Assembly (NCBI GenBank): GCA_910588235.1
Contig: CAJUOQ010000058.1
Coordinates: 1-8,224 of the forward strand
Length of the DNA stretch: 8,224 bases
DNA from: an uncultured Atopostipes sp.
GTDB taxonomy: Bacteria; Bacillota; Bacilli; Lactobacillales; Carnobacteriaceae_A
Reading direction: 5' to 3'
Shown: positions 1 through 5,774 of the stretch, piece after piece
Numbering within the stretch: the stretch's first letter is position 1
How the letters are laid out: each line of letters opens with the position of its first letter
The notes under the pieces: model-generated
What the model was told of the DNA's origin: nothing
The model's input: the letters and a program-made list of their open reading frames with translations, nothing else
Databases searched by the model: none
Translations under genes and position numbers: made by a program

Positions 1-1
1 T

Positions 2-43
2 CGACTTAGACAACATTTAACAGCATTTTTAGAAAAACTATGA
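2..43 (+). CDS. Possible C-terminal tail of an upstream gene
   Basis: An open frame enters from the left edge and ends at TGA 41-43. It reads RLRQHLTAFLEKL, an amphipathic helix-like tail of the kind common at the end of small helical regulators. Thirteen residues are too few to name a family. The only support is the plausible composition and the fact that the sequence beyond it is AT-rich and not coding. It could be chance. Confidence 0.3.
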   Translation, partial: RLRQHLTAFLEKL

Positions 44-470
44 ATTATTCAGGATGACATCCTCTTTCAATTTTTATTTTTAATCATCAATTTTGGAGAA
101 TATACTTTCATCTTAATCATTCCATTTAATTTAGTATTCAGATTGTACCACTTTGCTATAGCGCATACAATTTGAGTTTAAGAAACGTTTTTAATTATTA
201 GATAAAAAGTCTGGCGCTGAGATTGAATATAATTCAGAAAGTCCAGATATGTTTGATAAAAATAATCGTTTTTAACTTCTGAAGAATACTAGGTAATATA
301 TTACTTTCCACACCGTCAAATAATACAAAAATGTTTAAATAATATCTTTAAAATATATATTTATTATGATAGTCAAGCTCAGTTCCTCCGAGGACTGAGT
401 TTTTTTATCCATCAATTTCAGTTGAGTTTTTTGATCTTCCAAAGAGTCGGTAACTTCGAAGAGGACATTT
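44..470. other. AT-rich intergenic region
   Basis: This stretch holds no convincing gene on either strand. One short open frame (195-275, 26 codons, no start codon or ribosome site) has protein-like composition and could be gene debris. The only clear element is the terminator hairpin at 375-407. The remainder is AT-rich and featureless. Confidence 0.5.
375..407 (+). terminator. Orphan rho-independent terminator
   Basis: The left arm CTCAGTTCCT (378-387) pairs with AGGACTGAG (391-399), with one bulged T and a CCG loop. Outer A-T and G-T pairs extend the stem, and a run of seven T follows (400-406). There is no gene immediately upstream, so it ends either a long 3' UTR of the gene left of the window or a short untranslated RNA. 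It also insulates the catalase promoter downstream. Confidence 0.7.
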
Positions 471-499
471 TTGACAAGTGCAAATCCCAATGCTAAAAT
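471..499 (+). promoter_or_regulatory. Sigma-A promoter of the manganese catalase gene
   Basis: A perfect -35 TTGACA (471-476) is separated by 17 bp from -10 TAAAAT (494-499). The start of transcription is predicted near 506, leaving a leader of about 57 nt before the ATG at 563. Confidence 0.85.
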
Positions 500-504
500 C
501 TTTA

Positions 505-522
505 TAAGACATAAATGTCTTA
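505..522. promoter_or_regulatory. 18-bp palindrome at the catalase transcription start
   Basis: TAAGACATAAATGTCTTA is a perfect inverted repeat lying just downstream of the -10 box, over the predicted +1. That is a normal position for a repressor operator. As RNA it would place a short hairpin at the 5' end of the catalase mRNA. It does not closely match the PerR box I know (TTATAATnATTATAA), so no regulator is named. Confidence 0.5.
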
Positions 523-562
523 GTGTTGTATGTAGAGGAATTTTTCGAAAGGAGAACGATCA

Positions 563-1396
563 ATGTTTACGCATTCGAAGAAGTTACAGTATAAGGCACA
601 ACCAGAGAAAGCAGACCCGGTGATGGCTCGTCGCCTTCAAGATATTCTTGGCGGTCAATGGGGCGAAATGACGGGAATGGTTTCTTATTTATATCAAGGT
701 TGGAATGCGACCGGATATGATCAATATAAGGATTTACTGCTAGATACTGGAACGGAAGAAATCGGTCATGTGGAAATGATCGCTACAATGGTCACACGAC
801 TTTTACGTGGGGCTTCAACCGAGGAACAGGAAAAATTCTATAATAGTGGGGATCCTGCGCTACAAGCAGCTATGAATGGTACTGACCCTCAACAAGCAGT
901 CGTTAATGGCTTAGGTGCTGGACCAACCGATGCGAATGGAAACCCTTGGACAGCAGCTTATGCTGGTGCAAGCGGAAACTTACTAGCGGATATGCGCTAC
1001 AATGTTGTGCGTGAATCAATGGCTCGTGTCTCTGTAACGCGTCTATACCATATGACAGAGGACAAAGGCGTCCGCGATATGTTGAGTTACTTAATGGGAC
1101 GTGAAACCCAACATCAACTACAATTCCTTCAAGCCGCTGAAGAATTAGAAGAGAAGTATGGGGTTGTTGTTCCGCATGGGACGAAAGACTTGGAAAACCA
1201 AGAAGTCAGCCATACGCTTTACAGCTTCTCTGATGGCGATGCTTCACGTGCCGTAGTGGAAGGTAAAACTGCGAGAGACGGGGAGCCTTTCAAATATCAT
1301 GATGGTCCATTAATCAGCGACGATCTCCAAGATGTCGGCAAAACCATCAAAGAAATGCATAATACTGAAGGACAAGAAGAAAACAAGAATAATTAA
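563..1396 (+). CDS. Manganese catalase (non-haem, dimanganese)
   Basis: The protein has 277 residues, close to the 266 of the Lactobacillus plantarum enzyme, and its N-terminal pattern (KLQY, DPVMARRLQ, LGGQWGEMTG) is that of this family. It breaks down hydrogen peroxide to water and oxygen in the cytoplasm at a di-Mn centre within a ferritin-like four-helix bundle. The expected ligands are all visible: E35, E66 and H69 in the TEEIGHVEM segment, E151 in VVRES, and H184 in ETQH. R150 corresponds to the second-sphere arginine of the L. plantarum enzyme. The ATG at 563 follows AAAGGAG (548-554) at 8 nt. The gene is a single transcription unit with its own promoter and terminator. It would let a haem-independent lactic acid bacterium resist peroxide. 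The C-terminal tail beyond about residue 200 diverges, as is usual in the family. Confidence 0.95.
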   Translation: MFTHSKKLQYKAQPEKADPVMARRLQDILGGQWGEMTGMVSYLYQGWNATGYDQYKDLLLDTGTEEIGHVEMIATMVTRLLRGASTEEQEKFYNSGDPALQAAMNGTDPQQAVVNGLGAGPTDANGNPWTAAYAGASGNLLADMRYNVVRESMARVSVTRLYHMTEDKGVRDMLSYLMGRETQHQLQFLQAAEELEEKYGVVVPHGTKDLENQEVSHTLYSFSDGDASRAVVEGKTARDGEPFKYHDGPLISDDLQDVGKTIKEMHNTEGQEENKNN

Positions 1397-1420
1397 TTGA
1401 ATACTTAAATTTCAATATTT

Positions 1421-1467
1421 AAAAAGGGAAATCCCGGCTCATGTTTGAGTCGGGATTTCCCTTTTTT
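1421..1467. terminator. Bidirectional terminator between convergent genes
   Basis: A 20-bp stem (1421-1440 with 1447-1466, a single G-T wobble, six-base loop) carries an A run on its left edge and a T run on its right edge. It therefore works on both strands, ending the catalase transcript and the convergent amidase transcript. Confidence 0.93.
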
Positions 1468-1498
1468 GTTGTGCTCCCTTTAAAAATTAAAAGTTACT

Positions 1499-2791
1499 TT
1501 ATTCATACTGACGTTCCGCGATTTTTAGAAGTCCTACTTGATCTAAATAGTTCGTAGGCGTTAAGAAGGTGACCGTAGCAACTCCCGGGTGACGACCAAC
1601 ATCGATCGAGCCAGTGATCGTCGCACGGTTTAAGATTTCTCCTAAAGGAACATCAAACAAACGCGCTGCTCGATTTAAGCCGTTATCAGTAGCTTCATTT
1701 AAAGTAGCACCTGTTCCAACAAAGGCAATCGGTAAGCTTGTTTCTGGTTTAACACCGGGCCATTTGTCTGCGAGCTGTTTGATCTTTGCTTTTTCTTCAG
1801 GACTAAAAGGTTTCGCTAAATAAGGTAGATCTTCGGCTACTGGAAACAGTACCGGTCCTTCTAACTGCTCACCTTTAATGACTTCTACGCGCAAGCGAAC
1901 GATTCCGGAAACATCTGTTGTATGGCCAGCGATCTCACCGTTTCCTTGCATCGCATGCATGTCACCCAGATATACACCACCGCCAGCTACTTTTACCGGC
2001 GCAACGAGTACAGCGCCTTGGCGCACTTGATTGATATCCATATGGCCGTCTGTTCGAGCTTCTAATGCTTCTTTGGTTTTTCCGAATTCATGGGAAGCAC
2101 CGATTAAGCTTTGCGCAAAATCTCCGGCATTATGGGAGTCTGGAAAAACTTCAGCCGGAGTTGTTCCTAGCTGACCTAAAAACGGACGCATGCGCGCGAC
2201 TACACCGACTAAATCGGTTGGAGCTTGGGAGAGAATGCTGTTTTGAATAGAATTTTCAGGCATATTCGCACACTCATTCGCGTTCTCTGCGAGCTTATTC
2301 GCATTTTCTTCATCTAAGGTAAGGCCCATCTGTAAGTGATCATCAAAAGCAATAGTGTAGCCATGGTCAATCGTGAAAGGGGTGAAGGGTTTGCCACAAT
2401 TTTTACAATAAATACTATCTTTTCCAATCCCTTTGATCTCTGTTTCAGGATTGAGCGTGCCACAGTGTGGGCAAGTGCCGTCAATAAACGGATCATCGCC
2501 AAAGGAACCTTCATTGGGTTTGTCCGAACCTGATGCGGTCGCTGTAGAAGTAACATGAATATCTTCGATGTAAATCGCAATCGCATCGCCAACTTCTGCA
2601 TTTTCGACGTGAACAGGTTTGGTGACTTCGTGACCTCCTTTTAACTGTGGCGTCATCATGGGCCCCCAACAACCGGGTGCTGTGTTTGCGACAATGTGTC
2701 CACCGTCTTTAACGGTATATTCAAAATCAAGTTTGGGATCTAACACACCATTTGTAAATTGGTCGACAAAGACTGTTTGTTTTGCTTTCAT
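1499..2791 (-). CDS. Acetamidase/formamidase family protein
   Basis: The 430-residue protein belongs to the FmdA/AmdA family, whose known members hydrolyse formamide, acetamide and related short amides to ammonia and the acid. Family signs are GCWGPMM near residue 40, GLGQLGTTPAE-like sequence near the centre, and the GDMHAMQGNGEIAGHT block that holds conserved His and Glu residues. An insertion around residues 107-132 carries two CxxC pairs (C107, C110, C129, C132) and looks like a zinc ribbon. A GTG at 2800 would add three residues, but the ribosome site GAGGTGAT sits just before the ATG at 2791 and contains that GTG, so the ATG is chosen. The gene is monocistronic, converges on the catalase gene, and is driven by a promoter overlapping a cre-like box. 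The substrate cannot be told from sequence. Confidence 0.9.
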   Translation of the reverse strand: MKAKQTVFVDQFTNGVLDPKLDFEYTVKDGGHIVANTAPGCWGPMMTPQLKGGHEVTKPVHVENAEVGDAIAIYIEDIHVTSTATASGSDKPNEGSFGDDPFIDGTCPHCGTLNPETEIKGIGKDSIYCKNCGKPFTPFTIDHGYTIAFDDHLQMGLTLDEENANKLAENANECANMPENSIQNSILSQAPTDLVGVVARMRPFLGQLGTTPAEVFPDSHNAGDFAQSLIGASHEFGKTKEALEARTDGHMDINQVRQGAVLVAPVKVAGGGVYLGDMHAMQGNGEIAGHTTDVSGIVRLRVEVIKGEQLEGPVLFPVAEDLPYLAKPFSPEEKAKIKQLADKWPGVKPETSLPIAFVGTGATLNEATDNGLNRAARLFDVPLGEILNRATITGSIDVGRHPGVATVTFLTPTNYLDQVGLLKIAERQYE

Positions 2792-2809
2792 TTCTATCAC
2801 CTCAACGCC

Positions 2810-2838
2810 ATCATACCAGTAAACAAAAACGTTTTCAA
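2810..2838 (-). promoter_or_regulatory. Extended -10 promoter of the amidase gene
   Basis: On the minus strand, -35 TTGAAA (2838-2833) is followed after 17 bp by TATGAT (2815-2810), which is preceded by TGG as an extended -10. The AT tract upstream of it, including the 14-bp palindrome ATTTTTTAAAAAAT (2847-2860), is placed like an UP element. The predicted leader is only about 12 nt and consists almost entirely of the ribosome site. Confidence 0.8.
2824..2837 (-). promoter_or_regulatory. cre-like box overlapping the amidase -35
   Basis: TGAAAACGTTTTTG on the minus strand matches the CcpA consensus TGWAANCGNTNWCA at 12 of 14 positions, with the last two mismatched. It overlaps the -35 hexamer, so binding would repress. 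It may instead be the operator of another LacI-family regulator. Confidence 0.5.
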
Positions 2839-2912
2839 AAACTATTATTTTTTAAAAAATTATTTTAATTACTTTTACTTCGTTTTCTTCCTTATTTCTT
2901 TAAGGCCATTTT

Positions 2913-3008
2913 TTCACAATTTCCTCAAGAAATCCTTCCGAAGTGCCCAATGTTTTTCACAATTAGCGAAGATCTATTTACAATGTATACAAAGATTGAT
3001 ATTGTGAA
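2913..3008. repeat. Three copies of TTCACAAT between divergent genes
   Basis: TTCACAAT occurs at 2913-2920 and 2956-2963, each within the longer repeat TTTTTCACAATT, and in inverted form as ATTGTGAA at 3001-3008. The copies are 43 and 45 bp apart, near four helical turns. The third overlaps the candidate -10 of the XRE gene. The arrangement suggests a regulator binding cooperatively, possibly the XRE protein itself. The rest of the gap from 2839 to 3081 holds no gene. Confidence 0.45.
2977..3005 (+). promoter_or_regulatory. Candidate promoter of the XRE regulator gene
   Basis: TTTACA (2977-2982) and TATTGT (3000-3005) are separated by 17 bp. The -35 is good and the -10 weak, as might suit an activated or repressed promoter. 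It would give a leader of about 70 nt before the ATG at 3082. Confidence 0.45.
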
Positions 3009-3081
3009 TTCAGGAACAAACATTTTTTGTTTGATTTCTTGATTGACTTAGAGGAAGGAGTGGATTTAGGAGGTGAAAATA

Positions 3082-3294
3082 ATGGATCATAAACGACTGC
3101 AAGAAACGATTGATGCTAGTGGTCTTAATTACACGAAGATAGCGAAAGACAGTGGTATTTCCCGCAACACGGTCTACAATATTATGTATGGGATGACGGA
3201 TCCAAGTCACTATGCGATGAAGAGATTGGCACTCACTTTAGAATTAGCCGGAAAAGAATTCATTGCGATCTTTTTCCCAGATTTGAAAATGTAA
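3082..3294 (+). CDS. Small Cro/XRE-family helix-turn-helix regulator
   Basis: This 70-residue protein is essentially one DNA-binding domain. Helices at about residues 3-13, 16-24 (YTKIAKDSG) and 27-36 (SRNTVYNIM) form the helix-turn-helix, and a C-terminal helix is followed by a hydrophobic strand (EFIAIFFPDL). There is no sensor or dimerisation domain. An upstream GTG at 3073 lies inside AGGAGGTGA (3068-3076), so the ATG at 3082, about six bases beyond that site, is the likely start. Proteins of this size act as Cro-like or phage-type repressors. It sits at the head of the phage-derived cluster on the same strand and is the natural candidate for its switch. The repeated TTCACAAT motif in front of it is a possible target. 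Target and function are inference. Confidence 0.85.
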   Translation: MDHKRLQETIDASGLNYTKIAKDSGISRNTVYNIMYGMTDPSHYAMKRLALTLELAGKEFIAIFFPDLKM

Positions 3295-3310
3295 AAGGCT
3301 CAGTAAAGCT

Positions 3311-3340
3311 CTCTTAAGACAAAGAGTGTTTTTATTTTTT
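3311..3340 (+). terminator. Weak terminator-like hairpin after the XRE gene
   Basis: CTCTT (3311-3315) pairs with AAGAG (3322-3326) around a six-base loop. A T-rich tail (TGTTTTTATTTTTT) ending at 3340 follows. The stem is short, so only partial termination is likely. It would separate the XRE gene from the DnaD-like gene. Confidence 0.4.
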
Positions 3341-3346
3341 GTCAAA

Positions 3347-3361
3347 ATGAAAGCGATAACG
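3347..3361 (+). promoter_or_regulatory. cre-like box before the DnaD-like gene
   Basis: ATGAAAGCGATAACG fits WTGNAANCGNWNNCW at 14 of 15 positions. It lies just downstream of TTGTCA (3339-3344), which could be a -35, although no good -10 follows at the right distance. CcpA control of a phage-like cluster would be unusual, so this may be a chance match or another LacI-family operator. Confidence 0.45.
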
Positions 3362-3413
3362 TTTGGACTGAGTTTTATCATTGAATTGAAACAAGCATTC
3401 CAAGGAGGAAGAA

Positions 3414-4337
3414 ATGGTTAAACGTATTGTAGACACAGCTTTTTGGACCGATATGCAGGTGATTGACAATTATTCCGTCGAGGACAAATTTTTTTATCTT
3501 TATTTACTAACAAATGATAAATCTACGCAACTAGGTATTTATTCATTACCGAAGAAGGTGATGAGCTTTGAAACGGGCTTTACCACCGATGTGATCCAAG
3601 TATTGTTGGAGCGCTTTTCGGAAACTTATAATAAAATTCGCTATAGCGAAGAAACACAAGAGGTGACGATTTTAGAAAGTTTGCAGTTTAGCGTCTTAAC
3701 TGGTGGCAAACCGGTTCAAGATCTTTTGGAACGTGAAATTACGAGAGTTAAAGACGATCAGTTAATTCTTGCGACTTATGAAAGCATGCAAAATTATTGG
3801 CAACTGTCGAAACGAAAATTTGACCACACAATTATGCGTCTCTTTGAAAAAGAACTGACTACTCGTCAAATCACTTTCTCGGCCACAACGACACAAAAGC
3901 AGAATCAGAATCAAAAACAAAGTCATCATCAAATTCATAATCAGAGTCATAGTCACAATCATAATCAAGAATCGCCCCCGACGAGTCGTCCACCGGCCAA
4001 AATAGATGTCGCTGAGAAGACCATCGTTAAACGCTATATGCGTGTGATTCAAGAGGCGAGTCCACATTTAAAAAGACAGATTACATACCAAAATATTTTA
4101 GAAGTCTTTTATGAGGAACTGATTGGACAAGTGAGCCCCGAAGTGAATGTGCGCTTGGAACAGTGGGCGGTGAATTATCCAAAATCCTTTATTTTAGAAG
4201 CGTTGCATCGCTCGATCAAAGCCCAAAAACCGATTGCTTATGCGGCTTCCATTATCGAACAATGGACCGAACAAGGGGTGACGACTTACCAAGATATTAT
4301 TAAAGAAGATCGAGCTTTTCAGGAGAGACGTCGCTAG
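3414..4337 (+). CDS. Phage-type DnaD-like replication protein (replisome organiser)
   Basis: The 307-residue protein has the two-domain plan of phage replisome organisers. An N-terminal winged-helix-like domain (about 1-150) begins with the pattern VDTAFWTDMQV..YSVEDKFFYLYLLTN typical of these proteins. A DnaB_2/DnaD domain (about 200-296) ends in the signature YxxxIxxxW (Y276, I280, W284). Such proteins bind the origin and help load the helicase. Between the domains, residues 159-186 are a low-complexity linker of His, Asn, Gln and Ser. The ATG follows AAGGAGG (3402-3408) at five bases. No helicase loader, helicase or SSB gene is next to it; a sigma factor follows after 23 bp instead. It may be a replication remnant or a DNA-binding protein put to another use. 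Confidence 0.8.
   Translation: MVKRIVDTAFWTDMQVIDNYSVEDKFFYLYLLTNDKSTQLGIYSLPKKVMSFETGFTTDVIQVLLERFSETYNKIRYSEETQEVTILESLQFSVLTGGKPVQDLLEREITRVKDDQLILATYESMQNYWQLSKRKFDHTIMRLFEKELTTRQITFSATTTQKQNQNQKQSHHQIHNQSHSHNHNQESPPTSRPPAKIDVAEKTIVKRYMRVIQEASPHLKRQITYQNILEVFYEELIGQVSPEVNVRLEQWAVNYPKSFILEALHRSIKAQKPIAYAASIIEQWTEQGVTTYQDIIKEDRAFQERRR
3898..3973 (+). repeat. Degenerate AATCAN/AGTCAN hexamer repeats inside the DnaD-like gene
   Basis: The linker of the DnaD-like protein is encoded by a run of related six-base steps (CAGAATCAGAATC, AGTCATCATC, ATAATCAGAGTCATAGTC and similar) over about 75 bp. In several phages of Gram-positive bacteria the replication origin lies within the replisome-organiser gene as direct repeats, so this could be an iteron-type origin. 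It could equally be simple-sequence expansion in a linker. Confidence 0.5.
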
Positions 4338-4360
4338 AGGACAAAGAGAGGAGGCAGCTT

Positions 4361-4909
4361 TTGAAAGAAAATTCGGAAGAATTAAATGCTTTGTTGCTGC
4401 AATTTGAAGCGTTGATCCATAAGACGATGAGTCGTTTGAATATCCCGCAGAACAATATGTTTTACGGAGATTTTACGCAAGAACTCGCGCTGAAACTGAT
4501 CGAGATTTACCAGACCTTTGAAGGAGAGCCGTTGGTGTCGGATATTGATCGCTATAAGTTTACGGCTTATGCCGGACGAGGGTTGTACTGGCAGGGCTTG
4601 AATTTATTGCGCCTGGACAAGCTCGATACTTTTTACGCGACCGATGAGGAAGAGATGGATTGGTTACAGGAACAAGGAGAGGACGCTGCAGAAACTTTTA
4701 CGACGTCAATTTATATTGAAGACTTTTTAAAACAAGCCCAAGCGCGTTTATCAGCAGAAGATTATCAATTACTCCTTCATTTAATGGAAGGAAAATACAC
4801 AATGCAGGAACTAGCAGAATTGATGAATGTCAGTCGCGATACGATTTACCAACGTCGTCAGAAAATGCAAGGCCGACTCAGAGATTTAAAGGAATGTTTA
4901 ATCCATTAG
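4361..4909 (+). CDS. Sigma-70 family RNA polymerase sigma factor (ComX/SigO-like size class)
   Basis: The 182-residue protein has the two-domain layout of small alternative sigma factors. Region 2 is at about residues 10-90, with FYGDFTQELALKLIEIY and KFTAYAGRGLYWQGLNLLR matching the -10-recognition helices. An acidic spacer (92-112) follows, then region 4 at about 130-178, whose helix-turn-helix reads YTMQELAELMNVSRDTIYQRR. The start is TTG at 4361, since AGAGGAGG (4347-4354) lies six bases before it and no ATG fits. Region 3 is lacking, as in ComX and ECF-type factors. It probably shares a transcript with the DnaD-like gene, from which it is 23 bp away. Recalled Bacillus neighbourhoods place DUF1659, DUF2922 and YvrJ genes near SigO-like factors, which supports a specialised factor directing the genes downstream. 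In phages, similar proteins act as late-gene activators. Confidence 0.82.
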   Translation: MKENSEELNALLLQFEALIHKTMSRLNIPQNNMFYGDFTQELALKLIEIYQTFEGEPLVSDIDRYKFTAYAGRGLYWQGLNLLRLDKLDTFYATDEEEMDWLQEQGEDAAETFTTSIYIEDFLKQAQARLSAEDYQLLLHLMEGKYTMQELAELMNVSRDTIYQRRQKMQGRLRDLKECLIH

Positions 4910-4944
4910 ACAGACAGTCGGGTCAGTTTCTGTGTTGTTAGTAG

Positions 4945-4960
4945 TGTAATAGCTATTACA
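4945..4960. promoter_or_regulatory. 16-bp perfect palindrome before the DUF1659-like gene
   Basis: TGTAATAGCTATTACA lies 19 bp before the ATG at 4980, directly upstream of the ribosome site AAAGGAGG (4965-4972). No convincing sigma-A promoter is visible in the 70-bp gap, so expression may come from readthrough or from a promoter read by the neighbouring sigma factor. The palindrome is an operator candidate. As RNA it could also form a small hairpin beside the ribosome site. Confidence 0.5.
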
Positions 4961-4979
4961 AAACAAAGGAGGAAACCAC

Positions 4980-5183
4980 ATGATAAAAGTTTTTGAAAAT
5001 GCGCGAGTGCAGTTCAGCATTTACGATGAAGAAACCGATGAAACGAACAACTTTTCTTTAGGAAATTTAATCGAAGATGCGGACGAAGAAAGAATCAGTG
5101 AGATTTATGACGCACTAGATACACTCGTTGATGGTCAAATTGATTTTGCAAAAGTCACACAAACCCACCGTCTGATGGTTTAA
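4980..5183 (+). CDS. DUF1659-like small protein
   Basis: This acidic protein of 67 residues has no signal peptide or membrane segment. It starts with a predicted strand (KVFENARVQFSIYDE) and continues with a short polar stretch. A helix with the pattern DADEERISEIYDALDTLVDG and a final strand (FAKVTQTHRLMV) follow. That order, and the helix pattern before a terminal strand, resemble DUF1659, a family of unknown function. The neighbouring gene, 17 bp away, is DUF2922, and the two families are known to occur together in Bacillota, which strengthens the call. The ribosome site AAAGGAGG lies seven bases before the ATG. The role is unknown; its place between a sigma factor and the lysis genes suggests a regulatory or accessory job. 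Confidence 0.65.
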   Translation: MIKVFENARVQFSIYDEETDETNNFSLGNLIEDADEERISEIYDALDTLVDGQIDFAKVTQTHRLMV

Positions 5184-5200
5184 GAAGGAGGAAAAAATAG

Positions 5201-5440
5201 ATGAATGAAACATATAATTTAGAGTTATTGTTTGAAAACGAAGAAGGGAAGAGTCGAAAGATTACTTTGCGTCATGCGTTGAATGACTTGACGGAAGAAG
5301 AGGTCTTACCAGCCATGCAAGTGATTGTCGACAGTGATGTCTTCGATGATGACGGCTTGGACCGTTATGCAGCTGTATCGGGTGCACGTTACGTCCGTAC
5401 AACAGTTGAAGATCTTTTTGAAGCCGATGAGGAACAATAA
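5201..5440 (+). CDS. DUF2922 family protein
   Basis: The 79-residue sequence fits DUF2922. An N-terminal strand pair (YNLELLFENEEGKSRKITL) leads to a turn and the helix LTEEEVLPAMQVIVDSDVF. A glycine-bearing strand (AVSGARYVRTT) and the closing VEDLF follow, the normal family end. A short acidic tail is extra. DUF2922 proteins are small, cytoplasmic and of unknown function. The gene follows the DUF1659-like gene by 17 bp with AAGGAGG at 5185-5191, so the two are translated from one message. A terminator-like hairpin lies 33 bp downstream and separates this pair from the membrane and lysis genes. Confidence 0.78.
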   Translation: MNETYNLELLFENEEGKSRKITLRHALNDLTEEEVLPAMQVIVDSDVFDDDGLDRYAAVSGARYVRTTVEDLFEADEEQ

Positions 5441-5460
5441 TCGCATAAGATTTTAGGCTC

Positions 5461-5488
5461 TTAAGTGAGTCACTAAGCCCTCGCTTAA
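5461..5488 (+). promoter_or_regulatory. Possible antiterminator hairpin
   Basis: TTAAGTGAG (5461-5469) can pair over nine bases, one of them a wobble, with CTCGCTTAA (5480-5488) across a ten-base loop. That right arm is most of the left arm of the terminator at 5474-5510, so the two structures exclude each other. This is the geometry of an attenuator, but the pairing could be fortuitous. Confidence 0.35.
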
Positions 5489-5510
5489 ATCAAAGTGGGG
5501 GCTTATTTTT
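5474..5510 (+). terminator. Terminator between DUF2922 and the membrane/lysis genes
   Basis: TAAGCCCTCGCTT (5474-5486) pairs with 5493-5505 over 13 bases, including two G-U pairs, around the loop AAATCA. Five T follow. It lies inside what is otherwise a same-strand gene run and would limit expression of the holin and endolysin genes. Confidence 0.8.
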
Positions 5511-5533
5511 ATGAAGGAAGGAGTTGACTATCG

Positions 5534-5761
5534 ATGGGTATCATTGAAATCGGCGGGATTGCGAGTGGCTTGGTCGCAGTTATTACTTTAATCAGCAAGA
5601 TTATTAAATTAATTACTACGATCCAGTCTCTGATCAACCGCCTCGATCAATTACAAAAAGATATGACAACGACGAAGGAGCTCTGGGAAGAAGCGGCCGA
5701 AAGAATTGTCTCTTTAGACCAGCGCTTACGTTTAATTGAATATGAACTAGCGATTGTTTAG
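5534..5761 (+). CDS. Small membrane protein with coiled coil, holin-associated
   Basis: The 75-residue protein starts with a hydrophobic segment (about residues 1-29, IGGIASGLVAVITLISKIIKLITT) that could span or lie on the membrane. A heptad-patterned helix from about 32 to 73 follows (LINRLDQLQKDM, SLDQRLRLIEYEL). This plan of one membrane anchor plus coiled coil resembles XhlA/BhlA-type holin partners in reversed order, and also YvrJ-like proteins that accompany DUF1659/DUF2922 genes. I do not recognise the exact family. The ribosome site is AAGGAG at 5518-5523, about ten bases before the ATG, a slightly long spacing. The holin gene begins 13 bp downstream. An antiholin or holin-partner role is inferred from position only. 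Confidence 0.7.
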   Translation: MGIIEIGGIASGLVAVITLISKIIKLITTIQSLINRLDQLQKDMTTTKELWEEAAERIVSLDQRLRLIEYELAIV

Positions 5762-5774
5762 AAAGGATGAGGAG

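Noticed and set aside
195..275. 26-codon open stretch with protein-like composition
   Set aside because: It has no proper start codon, ribosome site or recognisable family; it is at most debris.
1614..2601. Open frames on both strands inside the acetamidase/formamidase gene
   Set aside because: They lie in other frames of a well-supported gene, lack ribosome sites and have compositions unlike real proteins.
2759..3007. Open frame of 82 codons running plus-strand through the amidase promoter
   Set aside because: It is a product of AT-rich intergenic DNA (Phe/Tyr/Asn-rich), has no ribosome site and overlaps the promoter and start of the amidase gene.
5754..5774. Earlier ATG start for the holin
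   Set aside because: It overlaps the preceding gene, lacks a ribosome site and adds a charged stretch not typical of the family.
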